Shown here piece after piece: positions 1 through 9,060 of a stretch of 64,000 nt of DNA (positions within the stretch are counted from its first letter, which is position 1; the number at the start of each line of letters is the position of its first letter). A program made the position numbers and the translations under genes. Location: assembly GCA_016714225.1 (NCBI GenBank), contig JADJNS010000035.1, positions 1 through 64,000 of the forward strand. Reading direction: 5' to 3'. Under the pieces are notes generated by a model, which was not told the origin of the DNA, searched no databases, and saw only the letters and a program-made list of their open reading frames with translations. The stretch comes from Archangiaceae bacterium. GTDB taxonomy: Bacteria > Myxococcota > Myxococcia > Myxococcales > Myxococcaceae.

Positions 1-121
1 CATGCCGTGACGCCCGCTCGGCGAGCGCGCGCATCAGGCTCACCGTGCTCAGCGCCGCCCCACCTCCTGCTCCATTCATCAGGTGCAGCACGCGGCTCGG
101 CAGTTGCCCGTTCGATGTCAC
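1..121 (-). CDS. glycosyltransferase, N-terminal fragment cut by window edge
   Basis: A GTG at 119-121 overlaps the TGA of the upstream nucleotidyltransferase gene in a GTGA junction. It opens a frame that runs off the left edge with no stop. The 40 visible residues include VLHLMNGAGGGAALSTVSL followed by MRALAER, the glycine-rich N-terminal beta-alpha unit typical of GT4-type (GT-B fold) glycosyltransferases. What is seen is the motif and the overlap; the family is inferred from the motif alone. It would be the last visible gene of the minus-strand operon starting near 5400, transferring a sugar during surface-polysaccharide assembly. Confidence 0.55.
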   Translation of the reverse strand, partial: MTSNGQLPSRVLHLMNGAGGGAALSTVSLMRALAERASRH

Positions 122-849
122 CGATTCGCACCAGGGTAGCGGCGGTGGAAGTCGTCGAGATCTTCCGGAGTACCCAACACCCAGACCTCGGGCGCGACAT
201 CGAGCCGTATCTCGGCGCCGCGCTTGATCATCCGGTCGTAGACCGGCGCCACGTAGAACTCGTTCTTCACCCGTTGGTTCGCCGCGATCATCGCATCGGC
301 CTCGGCGACGAACTCGGCCCCCGACGTGAAATGGTAGAGCCCGGTGCAGGCGTGGTCCGAGATGCGCACCTTCTCGGCGACCTCGACCACCCGGCCGTCG
401 ACGTCGGTGCGCGCGAAGCTCCACTTTTCGCCGGGCGCGTCGAACACGCCGATGACGCCCGCGCACCCCGGCAAGTCGGCCGGCAAATGCGCTCGAGGTT
501 CGTTCGGCAGTGGGTGTCGGCGTTGTAGATGATGAGCGGCTCGTCGCGGTCGATGTACTCCCGCGCCTCGAGCACGGTGCACGCCTGCCCTTGAGTCACC
601 TTGTCGAGCGGCACGATGACCGGGTCGAGGTGCGCGTACTGCCGCCGAATGTCTTCTTCGAGGCCGAACGAACCGAGGTGCTCTCGCAGGCAGATGAAGA
701 TCACGCGTCGCGCGAGCCCGAGCGGCAGGCTGTCGGTCGCCCAGGCGTACGTCGGCTTGCCGAGCACCTCGATCATCGGCTTCCCGGCACCCGATAGCCG
801 ACCTCGCGAAGCGACTGCCCCGGCCCGCCATCGGCATCACCAGGTTCAT
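118..849 (-). CDS. sugar-phosphate nucleotidyltransferase (frame broken twice)
   Basis: The protein starts NLVMPMAGRGSRFA, the GxGxR nucleotide-binding loop of NTP_transferase enzymes. It continues in another frame from about position 795 (MIEVLGKPTYAWATDSLPL, then IIYNADTHC, a probable metal-binding aspartate motif). It returns to the first frame near 480 (GVIGVFDAPGEKWSFARTD, then NEFYVAPVYDRMI). Only the spliced reading gives a normal enzyme of about 240 residues, so I read the two shifts as sequence errors. The family joins an NTP to a sugar-1-phosphate. Its ATG overlaps the TGA of the upstream fusion gene by four bases (ATGA), so the two are probably co-translated. The sugar substrate cannot be read; related enzymes in capsule loci make CDP-, GDP- or UDP-sugars. 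Confidence 0.7.
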   Translation of the reverse strand: MNLVMPMAGRGSRFARSAIGCREADDRGARQADVRLGDRQPAARARATRDLHLPARAPRFVRPRRRHSAAVRAPRPGHRAARQGDSRAGVHRARGAGVHRPRRAAHHLQRRHPLPNEPRAHLPADLPGCAGVIGVFDAPGEKWSFARTDVDGRVVEVAEKVRISDHACTGLYHFTSGAEFVAEADAMIAANQRVKNEFYVAPVYDRMIKRGAEIRLDVAPEVWVLGTPEDLDDFHRRYPGANR

Positions 850-2515
850 CGCGCGAAGACCTCGTCGAGCAGCTGGAGCGCGGTCGCGTACATCGCCAGC
901 TGCCGGCGCGGCGCATCTTCGTGCAGCGGCAGCATGCTGGCGAACAAGAGCCCCGTCATGAGCAGCACCTCTCGGCGGTCGAAGGGCCCCTCGGGCTTGA
1001 AGAAGACCTTCTCGAACCGCGCGCGAATGCGCTCGTGATCGGGGCGCGTGCGCAGCTCGAGCTGCAGCGAAAGCCCCTCGGCCTTCACTGCGAAGAGGTC
1101 GTTCGTGAGGAAGTCGTAGCGGCCGTAGGCCGAGTGGTAGAGCTTCGCGACGTCGTAGCGAATGTCGCCGGTGATGCCGGTGTGGCCGAACGAGCCGCGC
1201 GGGTCGATCAGCTTGCAGATGCGCGATCGCAGGTCGTAGAGAATGTTCGAGAAGCAGAGGTCGCCGTGAATCACGCTGCCGTGCCCGTTCGCGACCAGCC
1301 GGTCGACCTCGGCTTCGATCTGCGGCCAGCGCGCGACCAGACTCATCACCTTGCGGCCATTGAGCGCCAGCTCACCGTCGTGGTGCACCAGCCGCGCGAG
1401 CTCGGGCGGACCTGAAAGGCGAGCGAGCCGCGCCTTCGTCTTGCCCACCAGCATCTCTTTGCAGCGAGCCAGCGCCAGCGGCTGCGATGCGCCATGAAGC
1501 GCTCGGTGATGATCGCGCGCAAGTGGGTGAAGATTCGCTCCCAGACACCGGGGTCGATGTTCTCGAAGACGTAGGCTTCTGCCAGCGAGGGGTAGCCGTA
1601 GTACTCGAGGGTGAGCGACGGCGACTCCCACGCGACCGAAAAGTCGACCACTCGCGGAAAGAGCACTGCCAGCTCGGTCGGCAGCAGGCGCAGGTAGTTG
1701 ATCTCGTCGATGAACTTTTCGACGTTGCGGCTGCGCTTGGTGATGGTGCCCAACACCGGGTCGACGCTCAGCTCGTTGAAGGCGCGCTTCTGCAGCAGCG
1801 CTTGGTGAGATGCGGCCTGGCGATCGGGGTTGCCGCAGTCGAGCCAGTCGCCCGCCTTCACGGCCTTGAGCGGCGTCTTGGCGCCGACCCGATCGAGAAT
1901 CGCCTTCATCTGGGTGACGCCGCCCGTGGCTTGTGCGTCGCTCACCGCTGCGGCCGACGCCTCGCGCAACAGCTTAGCGTCCGGGAACGTGTAGACACCG
2001 ATCAGCGCGTCGAGCGGCCCCTTCAGGTTGGGCTCTTTGTCGCGCAGCGCAGTCACCGTGCCATTCGCGGACTCTGCGATACACCAGCGGTACGACTCTT
2101 CGACCTCGCTCACCAAGACCGTGGGCGACGCGTCGTTCAGCACTGCGGGGTCGGCGAACTGAAAGTGCGTGTCGCCCAAGACCACCATCGCGCGCGGGGT
2201 GCTCCACGTTGGCGAGATCGGCGACCGTCCGCCCCAACCCCCGGCCTTCGACGGCGTGATGAAGGCGATGTCGCAGGTGCTCCCGAACGCGCCGTTGACG
2301 AAGTCTTCGATGAAGCCACCGCGCTGTGACACGGCGATCACGAAGCGGCCCAGCCCCAGGCCGCGCAGGTACGACAGCGTCCAGTGGATCACCGGCCGGC
2401 CGGCGACGGGGATCAGCGCCGGGTTTTGAATGTTCGACAGCGCGAGCAGACCCTCGGGAACCCTGCCCGCCGCGGGAATCAGCACCGTCGTCTCTGTGCT
2501 CGTCCGCGCCGTCAT
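846..2515 (-). CDS. bifunctional nucleotidyltransferase / APH-like kinase fusion
   Basis: The N-terminal half (about residues 8-245) is a nucleotidyltransferase with TVLIPAAGRVPEGL in place of the usual GxGxR loop and MVVLGDTHFQF as the metal-binding strand. The C-terminal half carries the aminoglycoside-phosphotransferase/choline-kinase signature HGDLCFSNIL followed by KLIDPRG (catalytic loop and metal-binding DxR). Three shifts must be corrected: a compensating pair near 2190-2235, where the other frame reads GRTVADLANVEHPA, and one near 1485. The corrected protein is about 555 residues. This domain pair could phosphorylate and nucleotide-activate a sugar or polyol for the polysaccharide. 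The ATG is at 2513-2515. The gene lies 197 bases after the HAD phosphatase gene; that gap shows nothing recognisable. Domain assignment is firm; the substrate is unknown. Confidence 0.7.
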
Positions 2516-2712
2516 CTGAACAGGCCACCGCTGAGTGGCGCCGAACGTTTGTCACATTCACCAGCGCGACGGCGCAACTGTTCCGAGAGATCGGTGTGGC
2601 AGTGGCCTCTTGTCCCGCCGCGCATCCAGCCGGGTGGAAAGCGCCCTGCGCACCACGCGCCGCGAAACGCACCAGAGGTGGCGCTCGGCTTCGGTGCCGT
2701 GGGTCGTCGTAC

Positions 2713-3249
2713 TCATTGCCCCCACTCGCCGCCGACGAACTCGGCGGGTGGGTTCGCCGGGTCGAACGGAGTGAAGAACTTCGCGAGCAGGTGCAGGCAC
2801 GCTTCGGCGACGGCCCGGTCACCGCCGTCGCACTTGCAGACGTGGTCTGCCTGTGCCCTCGCCCCCTCGTACGCGTTTCGCGGGCATATGCCATAGCCGA
2901 CGTGCGGGAAGACGTAGCCGTCGAAGATGCCGTCGCCCATGTAGACGACGTCCTTCGGGTCGAAGCGTTCGGTGATCCAGTTCGCGCGCGCGACGGTGCT
3001 GACGATGTCGAGCTGGCACTTCATGTCGTCGACGATGCGCTTCTTGCTGATCTCGAAGCCCTTCTTGTCGCCGGTGATGAACCGGTACGGAAGGTGGGGC
3101 TTCAGCAGCAACAGGCCGTCATGATCGTCGGCACCGAACAGCTTCGCGGCCTTGCCGTCGGCCGTGTAATAGAACTGGCCCGTCGTCATCACGCCATCGA
3201 TGTCGAGCAGAAAGACCTTCGGCTTCCAACCAGGGGGAATCTGACGCAC
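2713..3249 (-). CDS. KdsC/YrbI-like HAD phosphatase
   Basis: This is a 178-residue single-domain HAD hydrolase. FLLDIDGVMTTGQF holds the nucleophile and acid/base aspartates (D16 and D18), ITGDKKGFEISKKR gives motifs II and III, and YMGDGIFDGYVF gives the motif IV acids. Length and capless layout match KdsC, which removes the phosphate from 3-deoxy-octulosonate 8-phosphate, and related YrbI proteins fused to acylneuraminate cytidylyltransferases. Next to a PfkB kinase (23 bases upstream) and two nucleotidyltransferases, it probably dephosphorylates an intermediate in making an activated sugar. No KdsA/KdsB partner is nearby, so a housekeeping Kdo role is not supported by context. Confidence 0.8.
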   Translation of the reverse strand: MRQIPPGWKPKVFLLDIDGVMTTGQFYYTADGKAAKLFGADDHDGLLLLKPHLPYRFITGDKKGFEISKKRIVDDMKCQLDIVSTVARANWITERFDPKDVVYMGDGIFDGYVFPHVGYGICPRNAYEGARAQADHVCKCDGGDRAVAEACLHLLAKFFTPFDPANPPAEFVGGEWGQ

Positions 3250-3272
3250 GGGCGGGTCGCTCTAGTACGGCT

Positions 3273-4250
3273 TCAGGCGGTGAGCCACACGGGCAGCGCA
3301 GCGCCGAGCTGCTCACGCCTGGGCAGCGCAGCGACTGCGCCGAGTGCCCCGCAGACGCGCGAGCCGAGCGCGCAGCCGAGCCGCACGATGTTGGTGAGCT
3401 GGGTCTCCGACAGGTCGTCGAGCGCGGGAACACGCGTGAGGCCGTAGAGCAGCCCAGTGGTGAAGCCATCGCCCGCACCGGTCGTGTCGACCACGTCGAC
3501 CTTCGGCTCCGGCACCTGGTGCAGCGCGCCCTTCCACGCGAACGTGGCGCCGCGCTCACCCTCGGTGATGACGGCGAGCTTCACGCCCATGCGCGCGAGC
3601 TCCGCGGCGGCCTCGGCGACATCGGTGGTGCCGAGCACGAACGCGATCTCGTCGCTCGACAGCTTCACGACCGCACACTGCGGCAGCAGCTCGGCCAGCA
3701 GGCCCTTGAGCAGCTGCGGCTCGGACCAGAGTTTGAGGCGAAGGTTTGGGTCGCACGAGATAAGCGTGCCAGCGGCGCGCGCGGTGGCGACCGTCGACAG
3801 CACCGCCTCGCGTGCTTTCGGCTTCACCAGGCTGTTGGTGCCGACGTGCACGATGCGGGCAGCCTTCACGTACTCGGGCGCGAGGTCGCGGTGGTCGAAG
3901 AAGGTCTCGGCCGATTCGACCCGGTAGAAGCAGAAGCTGCGCTCGCCGGTCTCAGTCAGCGATACGAAGGCCAGGCCGGTGCGCCCCTCGGTGGTCCGGC
4001 GAAGCCGCGAGACGTCGACCCCATCGGCCGCGAGCCGCTCGCACAGAAAGTGACCGAACTCATCTTCGCCGACGACGCCGACCAGGCCGCTCTTGGCGCC
4101 GAGCCGGGCGAGGCCGATGGCGACGTTCGCGGGGGCACCGCCGGGGCTGCGCGTCCACGCTTCGACGTCGCGCCCGCGTTTACCCAGCGCGTCGGGGAGA
4201 AGATCTACGAGCGCTTCACCGACGCACACTATGTCGAGGGACGACGCCAC
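3273..4250 (-). CDS. PfkB-family sugar kinase (fructokinase-like)
   Basis: This 325-residue protein has both ribokinase/PfkB signatures: GGAPANVAIGLARLG near the N-terminus (sugar binding) and DTTGAGDGF near residue 260 (anion hole and catalytic Asp). SCDPNLRLKLW matches the conserved DPN strand. The family uses ATP to phosphorylate a sugar or sugar phosphate. Among named members it most resembles fructokinases. In this operon, between a methyltransferase gene (57 bases upstream) and the HAD phosphatase (23 bases downstream), it may instead phosphorylate a capsule-specific sugar, as HldE/HddA kinases do in heptose activation. The start is GTG (4248-4250); no better upstream start was found. 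Confidence 0.85.
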   Translation of the reverse strand: MASSLDIVCVGEALVDLLPDALGKRGRDVEAWTRSPGGAPANVAIGLARLGAKSGLVGVVGEDEFGHFLCERLAADGVDVSRLRRTTEGRTGLAFVSLTETGERSFCFYRVESAETFFDHRDLAPEYVKAARIVHVGTNSLVKPKAREAVLSTVATARAAGTLISCDPNLRLKLWSEPQLLKGLLAELLPQCAVVKLSSDEIAFVLGTTDVAEAAAELARMGVKLAVITEGERGATFAWKGALHQVPEPKVDVVDTTGAGDGFTTGLLYGLTRVPALDDLSETQLTNIVRLGCALGSRVCGALGAVAALPRREQLGAALPVWLTA

Positions 4251-4307
4251 GGGTTTGGTGGCTTCTCACGTTCTCGGCGATTGTCGCAAGCGGAGTGCGA
4301 CGACGCC

Positions 4308-5402
4308 TCACGCGGGGCTGAAGATCACCCGCTGGTACGACTGTTCTCCTGCCGGGAGCAGGGCCTTCACAGCTCGCTCGGGCAGCACCTTCTCAACGAA
4401 GTTCGACGAGAACAGGAGCCGAGAGTTGTAGGCCGCCATTCGGTGTCGGAATTGGCCCGGCATGATTCTCCGAGACACCACATCGTGAAGACTGACATCG
4501 AGGCCGCCGTAGAACTCATGGGCCGCCACGCGAAACCCGGTTCGCCTCGCCAGCGATTCAAGCCCCTCGCGCGAAAACAAGCTGACGTGCCCGTAGCTGC
4601 TCACGTGCACGTGGTCCCTCTGCAGGTACTTGAAGCTCGCGGTGTCGACGGCAGGCAGTGAAAAGTAGAAAATCCCACCCTGCGTCAACATCGCGCGAAC
4701 CCTCTCAAGCGTCTCGGCTGGTTGGACGATGTGCTCGATCACCTGCAGCATGGTGATGACGTCGAAGCGCTTTCCAGGCGCGACATCTTCCAGTCGCCCG
4801 GTGGTGACCTCGAAACCGTTGGACCTCGCAGTCGCCGCAGTGTTCGCATTGAGTTCGACCCCTTCGACCCGATCGAACTGCTCTTTCGCGCTCAATAGAA
4901 AGGCCCCCACTGCGCAGCCCACGTCCAGCAGTGAGCCCCGCGCCACTGACGGCATCATTCGCAGCAGGGCATCACGTTCTTCGTGGGCTGGCTTCACGGT
5001 GCCAACGGTGCTTTCGCCCTTTTGCCAGTGAAATGTCTCCGCCGGGTCGTTGTACAACCGCGCCAAAGCGGCACTCGACGGCACGGGGTCCATGTAGATC
5101 GTTCGACACTTGCTGCAGCGGACAAAACGAAAACCGACCGGGTTGTAGAAGGCGTCGTCCCCCCGTTCATTGCCGCAGGCGGGACATCGGTTCACGACCA
5201 GCTCGCCGTTCTCGAGACTCGCGTGGCTCAAGAAAGCACGCTCGAGGTCGGCGCGGCGGCGGTGGTACTCCCTTCGAAACTCGAGAAACGCGCCCCCGCG
5301 CCCGGTCATGGCGTACATCAACGCGAGCGCCGCCTCGACGGTCGGGTGCGCGGGTCGATTTTCCGGAAAGAGCGCCGCCTTTAGATCGCTTTTGAGACTC
5401 AC
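4308..5402 (-). CDS. class I SAM-dependent methyltransferase with zinc ribbon
   Basis: This 364-residue protein has two CxxC pairs around residues 73-98 (CPAC and CSKC), suggesting a small zinc ribbon. A Rossmann methyltransferase domain follows: SLLDVGCAVGAFLLSA is motif I, VEGVELNANTA the acidic loop, and ITMLQVIEHI motif IV. This layout is common in methyltransferases of polysaccharide and secondary-metabolite loci that methylate a sugar or polyol. It is the first gene of the leftward operon and faces the GT61-type gene across a 127-base divergent intergenic region (5403-5529) that probably holds both promoters. The acceptor is unknown. Confidence 0.8.
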   Translation of the reverse strand: MSLKSDLKAALFPENRPAHPTVEAALALMYAMTGRGGAFLEFRREYHRRRADLERAFLSHASLENGELVVNRCPACGNERGDDAFYNPVGFRFVRCSKCRTIYMDPVPSSAALARLYNDPAETFHWQKGESTVGTVKPAHEERDALLRMMPSVARGSLLDVGCAVGAFLLSAKEQFDRVEGVELNANTAATARSNGFEVTTGRLEDVAPGKRFDVITMLQVIEHIVQPAETLERVRAMLTQGGIFYFSLPAVDTASFKYLQRDHVHVSSYGHVSLFSREGLESLARRTGFRVAAHEFYGGLDVSLHDVVSRRIMPGQFRHRMAAYNSRLLFSSNFVEKVLPERAVKALLPAGEQSYQRVIFSPA

Positions 5403-5529
5403 TCCGCGCTTCTCTCATAGGTGCGGACACAGGCGCCAGGCGAGGGGTTCGGTGAATTTGGAGGCGTTGGCGAGGCACAAGCCTGTGAAAACCTCCGACA
5501 GGCGTGATACCTCCGCCCGCCCAACGAGC

Positions 5530-6700
5530 ATGCGAACCGTGGCCATAACCGACTCGTGGAAGCAGCGCGCCCTCGGCTCGTTATGGCGGCTGAAACGATC
5601 GGCGCGCGCCCTCTTGCCGAGCGCGCTGCGGTACGCCGAGGGCATCTCGATTCATGTATTACGCGACGCTTGGCCACCGTTGGTCACCGTCGCGCCCGAG
5701 CCGTTCGTGTATCGGCCCGCCGGGCGTGAACGAGAATGGGTCGGAGAACCCGTCATTACGTGGATGAAGCACTGTTTCTTCCCCGGTACTCCTTCACCTG
5801 ATTCACGACGGCATTCTTTTTCCCCTCACAGGCACCATCGCAGCTTCCGACGGACGTCTCATCTTCGAATCGACCAAGGGTGGGGGCCTGCGTGGAGCGA
5901 CGCCGACCTTTGACCGTGTTCGTTGGCCGCGGCCCCGGTCCATCGGCGATCGCCTCGTTACCACCATCGAGATAGGCAGCTACCAGACGAGCTACGGCCA
6001 CTGGATTCTCGATGCGCTGCCCCGCCTTTGGGCGCTGTCGAAGCTCGACGAGTCTGTCGAGCTCTACGTGCCGCAAGAGCCTCGGCAGGCCCAGCGCCAG
6101 TTGCTCGAGTGGGCCAAGCCGGACAACGTGACCATTCTTGAGACCGACGATCCGACGCCACTCACCTCAAGACGGGTGCTACTCACCCCATACTTGAGCA
6201 CGGACGGATGCGGCCTGATGCGGCCCGAGGCGCTCGCGTTCTTCCGCGACCGCATCGTCGCCGGCGCCCGTCGTGTCAGCGACCCGACCAAGGCACGCCC
6301 GCGCGCCCTCTATGTCTCTCGCGCCAAGACCACCCACTCTCGCGTCGCCAACGAGCCCGCGCTCGAAGCCGCACTCGCGAAACAAGGCATCGTATCGATG
6401 CTGCTCGAAGACCTGCCCATCGCGGAGCAGGTGATGCTCTTCGCCAATGCCGAGCTCGTCGTCGGAGCGCTCAGCTCGGGCCTCACCAACTGCGTCTTTC
6501 AGTCCCGCGGCGCGCGTCGTCGGATCTTCGCCGGGGGCGAGGGCCCCACCTCGCATACCCCCTCGCTCACCGAGGCCGGCATCTGCATGGTCTCGGGCCT
6601 GCGCTACGAGCCCGTGTACCACTCGCACGTCTCTCCCGAGCCCGCGTTCACCGTCGACGTCGACGCGGTGCTCGCCGCGATCGCCCGCGCGCGCGCCTGA
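5530..6700 (+). CDS. GT61-type (DUF563) glycosyltransferase, frame broken
   Basis: The start MRTVAITDSW at 5530 runs in one frame to about 5755. A short piece, VDEALFLPRY, follows in a second frame. The rest, from HLIHDGILFPLTGTIAASDG to 6700, is in a third frame. The continuous C-terminal part has SYGHWILDALPRLWAL, the central motif of DUF563/GT61 glycosyltransferases, then ALYVSRAK and a C-terminal VVGALSSGLTN segment typical of the nucleotide-sugar site. The corrected length is about 390 residues, normal for the family. It is one of few plus-strand genes in the locus and ends two bases before the convergent flippase gene. It probably adds a sugar to the growing repeat unit. Confidence 0.7.
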
Positions 6701-6702
6701 CC

Positions 6703-8178
6703 TTACGTCGCCTTGCGTCGCCGCCCCAGGCGCTGCAGCACCTCGTCGACCAGCGGGTCTCTTCTCAGCAACAGCAACCCGAGAAAGCCGACCCACAGCG
6801 CCCCGTTCACCGCCAGCCTCGCGAGCGGGTTGAGCTGTAGAGTGAAGAACGACGCGCCCGCGAACAGCAGCCCCACCGCTGCCGTCGCCGACATCGCCTT
6901 CCACGGCACGGGCAGCGAGATGAGCCGGCGCGTCATCAGCGCCCCGACGATGCTCGACGCCAGCAGCGCCACCACGTTCGCCAGCGCCACGCCCACCGGC
7001 CCGAGCGAATCGACCAGCAAAAAGGTCGTCAGCAGCGATACCGCCGCCGTGGTGCCCGAGACGATCGACGGCATCCACGACTTCTTCGCGTAGAAGATCT
7101 CGGGGCTCACCAGCACGTAGATGAACTCGGCGAGCGACCCCAGCGCCACCCACGGCACCAAGCGCGCGCTCTGCTGGTACGAGGCCGGCAGAATCAGCTC
7201 GACCACCGGCGGGGCGACCAGCAGCACGCCCAGGGTCGCCAGCAAGAAGAAGCTCCAGGCCAGGCGCGTCAGCGTCACGATGCGCTGCCGCGAGTCTTCG
7301 GTGTCTTCTTTGCGCAGCGAGAAATAGATCGGCAGGTACGCCGACGAGAACGACTGCGTCAGAATCGACAGCGGGCTCGCGAACCGCGACGCCACCGACA
7401 ACAGCCCCAGGCTCGCCATGCTGCGCGTCGACGCCAGGAGCGCCCGATTCCCCAACGGAGCGAACTGCGCAATCAGCTGGTTCGGCAACGTGCCGGCCGC
7501 GTACGTCAGCGAGTCTCTCAGCAGCGGCCAGCGGAACCGGCCTTTCAGATCCGGCGCCAGGTAGTACGTCGCCTGCGCGTACCCGATCGTCGCTCCGATC
7601 AGCATCGACACCAGCATGCCGTACACGCCCATCTTGAGAATGGCGACGAACACCACCGTCAGCGCGAGCTGCAGCACCGACATCACGATCGTCAGCTTGC
7701 TCGAGTACGCCGACTGCTCCCGGCTCTGAATGATGCGCCGCTGAATGTCCGACGCCCCCAGGAGCGACGCTGTCACCACCACCAGCAGGCCCAGCGGCAC
7801 CAGCGGAATTCCGGTCAAGAACGCCGGGCTGAACAGCGGCCACGCCGCGATCGCGAGCGCACCGACCACCATCGAGCACGTCATCTGGAACCAACCGATG
7901 GTGGTCAGGTAGTCGCGCAGCTCGGGGCCTTCGCGGTGCTCGAAGTAGAAGCGGCTCACCGCGCCCGGCACCCCCAGCCGCATGAAGATGAACAGCACGT
8001 CGCCCGCGCCCGCGAGAATGTCGAGCGTGCCGTAGTCGCTCGGCGTCAGCACCGCCGCGTACAGCGGGATGACCAGGAACCCGATGATGCGCGGAAGAAT
8101 TCTCCCCAGCCCGTAGTTCAGCGTCGCCGATGCCGCGCGCGCCCCCACCGACTGCGTCTTGGCTTCCGTCTCGCTCAC
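6703..8178 (-). CDS. Wzx-type polysaccharide flippase
   Basis: This 491-residue, highly hydrophobic protein has about 12-14 predicted membrane helices. Its N-terminus (NYGLGRILPRIIGFLVIPLY, then LTPSDYGTLDIL) is typical of the MOP superfamily / Polysacc_synt branch that moves lipid-linked repeat units across the inner membrane. It is the last gene of the operon 4,6-dehydratase, aminotransferase, aminotransferase, GNAT, flippase, seven bases after the GNAT gene. Alternatives such as a teichuronic-acid or lipid II flippase are less likely given the neighbours. No Wzy polymerase, its usual partner, is visible here. Confidence 0.85.
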   Translation of the reverse strand: MSETEAKTQSVGARAASATLNYGLGRILPRIIGFLVIPLYAAVLTPSDYGTLDILAGAGDVLFIFMRLGVPGAVSRFYFEHREGPELRDYLTTIGWFQMTCSMVVGALAIAAWPLFSPAFLTGIPLVPLGLLVVVTASLLGASDIQRRIIQSREQSAYSSKLTIVMSVLQLALTVVFVAILKMGVYGMLVSMLIGATIGYAQATYYLAPDLKGRFRWPLLRDSLTYAAGTLPNQLIAQFAPLGNRALLASTRSMASLGLLSVASRFASPLSILTQSFSSAYLPIYFSLRKEDTEDSRQRIVTLTRLAWSFFLLATLGVLLVAPPVVELILPASYQQSARLVPWVALGSLAEFIYVLVSPEIFYAKKSWMPSIVSGTTAAVSLLTTFLLVDSLGPVGVALANVVALLASSIVGALMTRRLISLPVPWKAMSATAAVGLLFAGASFFTLQLNPLARLAVNGALWVGFLGLLLLRRDPLVDEVLQRLGRRRKAT

Positions 8179-8185
8179 GCCGTCG

Positions 8186-9052
8186 TCAGATGCGGTCGAG
8201 GAAGGGGAGGTGCGGTCGCTCGCGCACGGTCAGCGGCTTCCACAGCGTCAGCGCCTGGCGCTCGAAGACCACCCCGGCCGCCCGCAGCACCGCTGCAGAC
8301 GCAGAACCCTCGCGGTCGTTGACCAGCACCCATCCATACCGGCTGCGAATCGACTGCCACAGCGCGCGCAGCTGATCGGCCGGGCCGTACAGCTCGTACA
8401 CGTACGCCTTCTCGTTCAGCACCCCGACCAGCGCGTAACCGTCGGCGGTGCTCAGCTCGACCATCTCACCGCAAGGCAGCGGCAGCGTGCGCCAGTCGGC
8501 GGCGCTGCGCTCGACACGCTCGGCGCACCAGGCCGTACGAATGCGCTCGCGGCGCGCCACCGTGTCGCCGCTCGCCACGGCGACCGACACCCCGTCGGGC
8601 GACGGCTCGGCAGACGAGCGCGTGACGATGCCGATCACGCTCTGGTCATCGCGCACGAAGCCCAGCCGCTCGTAGAAGCCCGACAGCGTCGTCCACAGCA
8701 CCGCAGCCGCGCACCCCGACGTCTCGGCGCGCTGCAGCAGCCGCTCGAGCACCCGGCTCGCGACGCCCTTCCCCCGGTGCGCCTCGTGCGTCCACACCAG
8801 GCCGATCGCCGCGAACGCCGACCGCGCGCCTCCGCTCACCCACTCGAGCCGCTTCATCACCGCTGCGCCGATCACCGCCTCATCGTGCCGCGCCACCACG
8901 ATGTTCTCGAGCACCGGCGCGTCGAAGACGCCCGGCAGCCGCTGCGCGAACCCCAGCGTGCGGCCCTTCGAGAGCACGAACGCTTCGTCCCACGCGCGCA
9001 GCAGCCCGGGCAGCTCGCGCGACGTCGCCGGGCCGACCTCGCTCGCCGTCAT
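8186..9052 (-). CDS. GNAT N-acetyltransferase
   Basis: The chosen start is the ATG at 9050-9052, giving 288 residues; the longer open frame upstream only overlaps the preceding aminotransferase gene. The GNAT core is clear: VWTHEAHRGKGVASRVLERL is motif A with the acetyl-CoA pyrophosphate loop, and SGFYERLGF is motif B. A second half of about 120 residues follows. The family transfers acetyl (or acyl) groups from CoA to amines. Eight bases after a sugar aminotransferase gene, it most simply N-acylates the amino sugar made there, like LegH or PseH in nonulosonate pathways, though it is longer than those. Confidence 0.75.
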   Translation of the reverse strand: MTASEVGPATSRELPGLLRAWDEAFVLSKGRTLGFAQRLPGVFDAPVLENIVVARHDEAVIGAAVMKRLEWVSGGARSAFAAIGLVWTHEAHRGKGVASRVLERLLQRAETSGCAAAVLWTTLSGFYERLGFVRDDQSVIGIVTRSSAEPSPDGVSVAVASGDTVARRERIRTAWCAERVERSAADWRTLPLPCGEMVELSTADGYALVGVLNEKAYVYELYGPADQLRALWQSIRSRYGWVLVNDREGSASAAVLRAAGVVFERQALTLWKPLTVRERPHLPFLDRI

Positions 9053-9060
9053 CGAAGCGC

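Noticed and set aside
2713..3249. Assigning the HAD phosphatase as KdsC itself
   Set aside because: No KdsA, KdsB or KdsD is nearby and the context is capsule-specific, so only family-level naming is justified.
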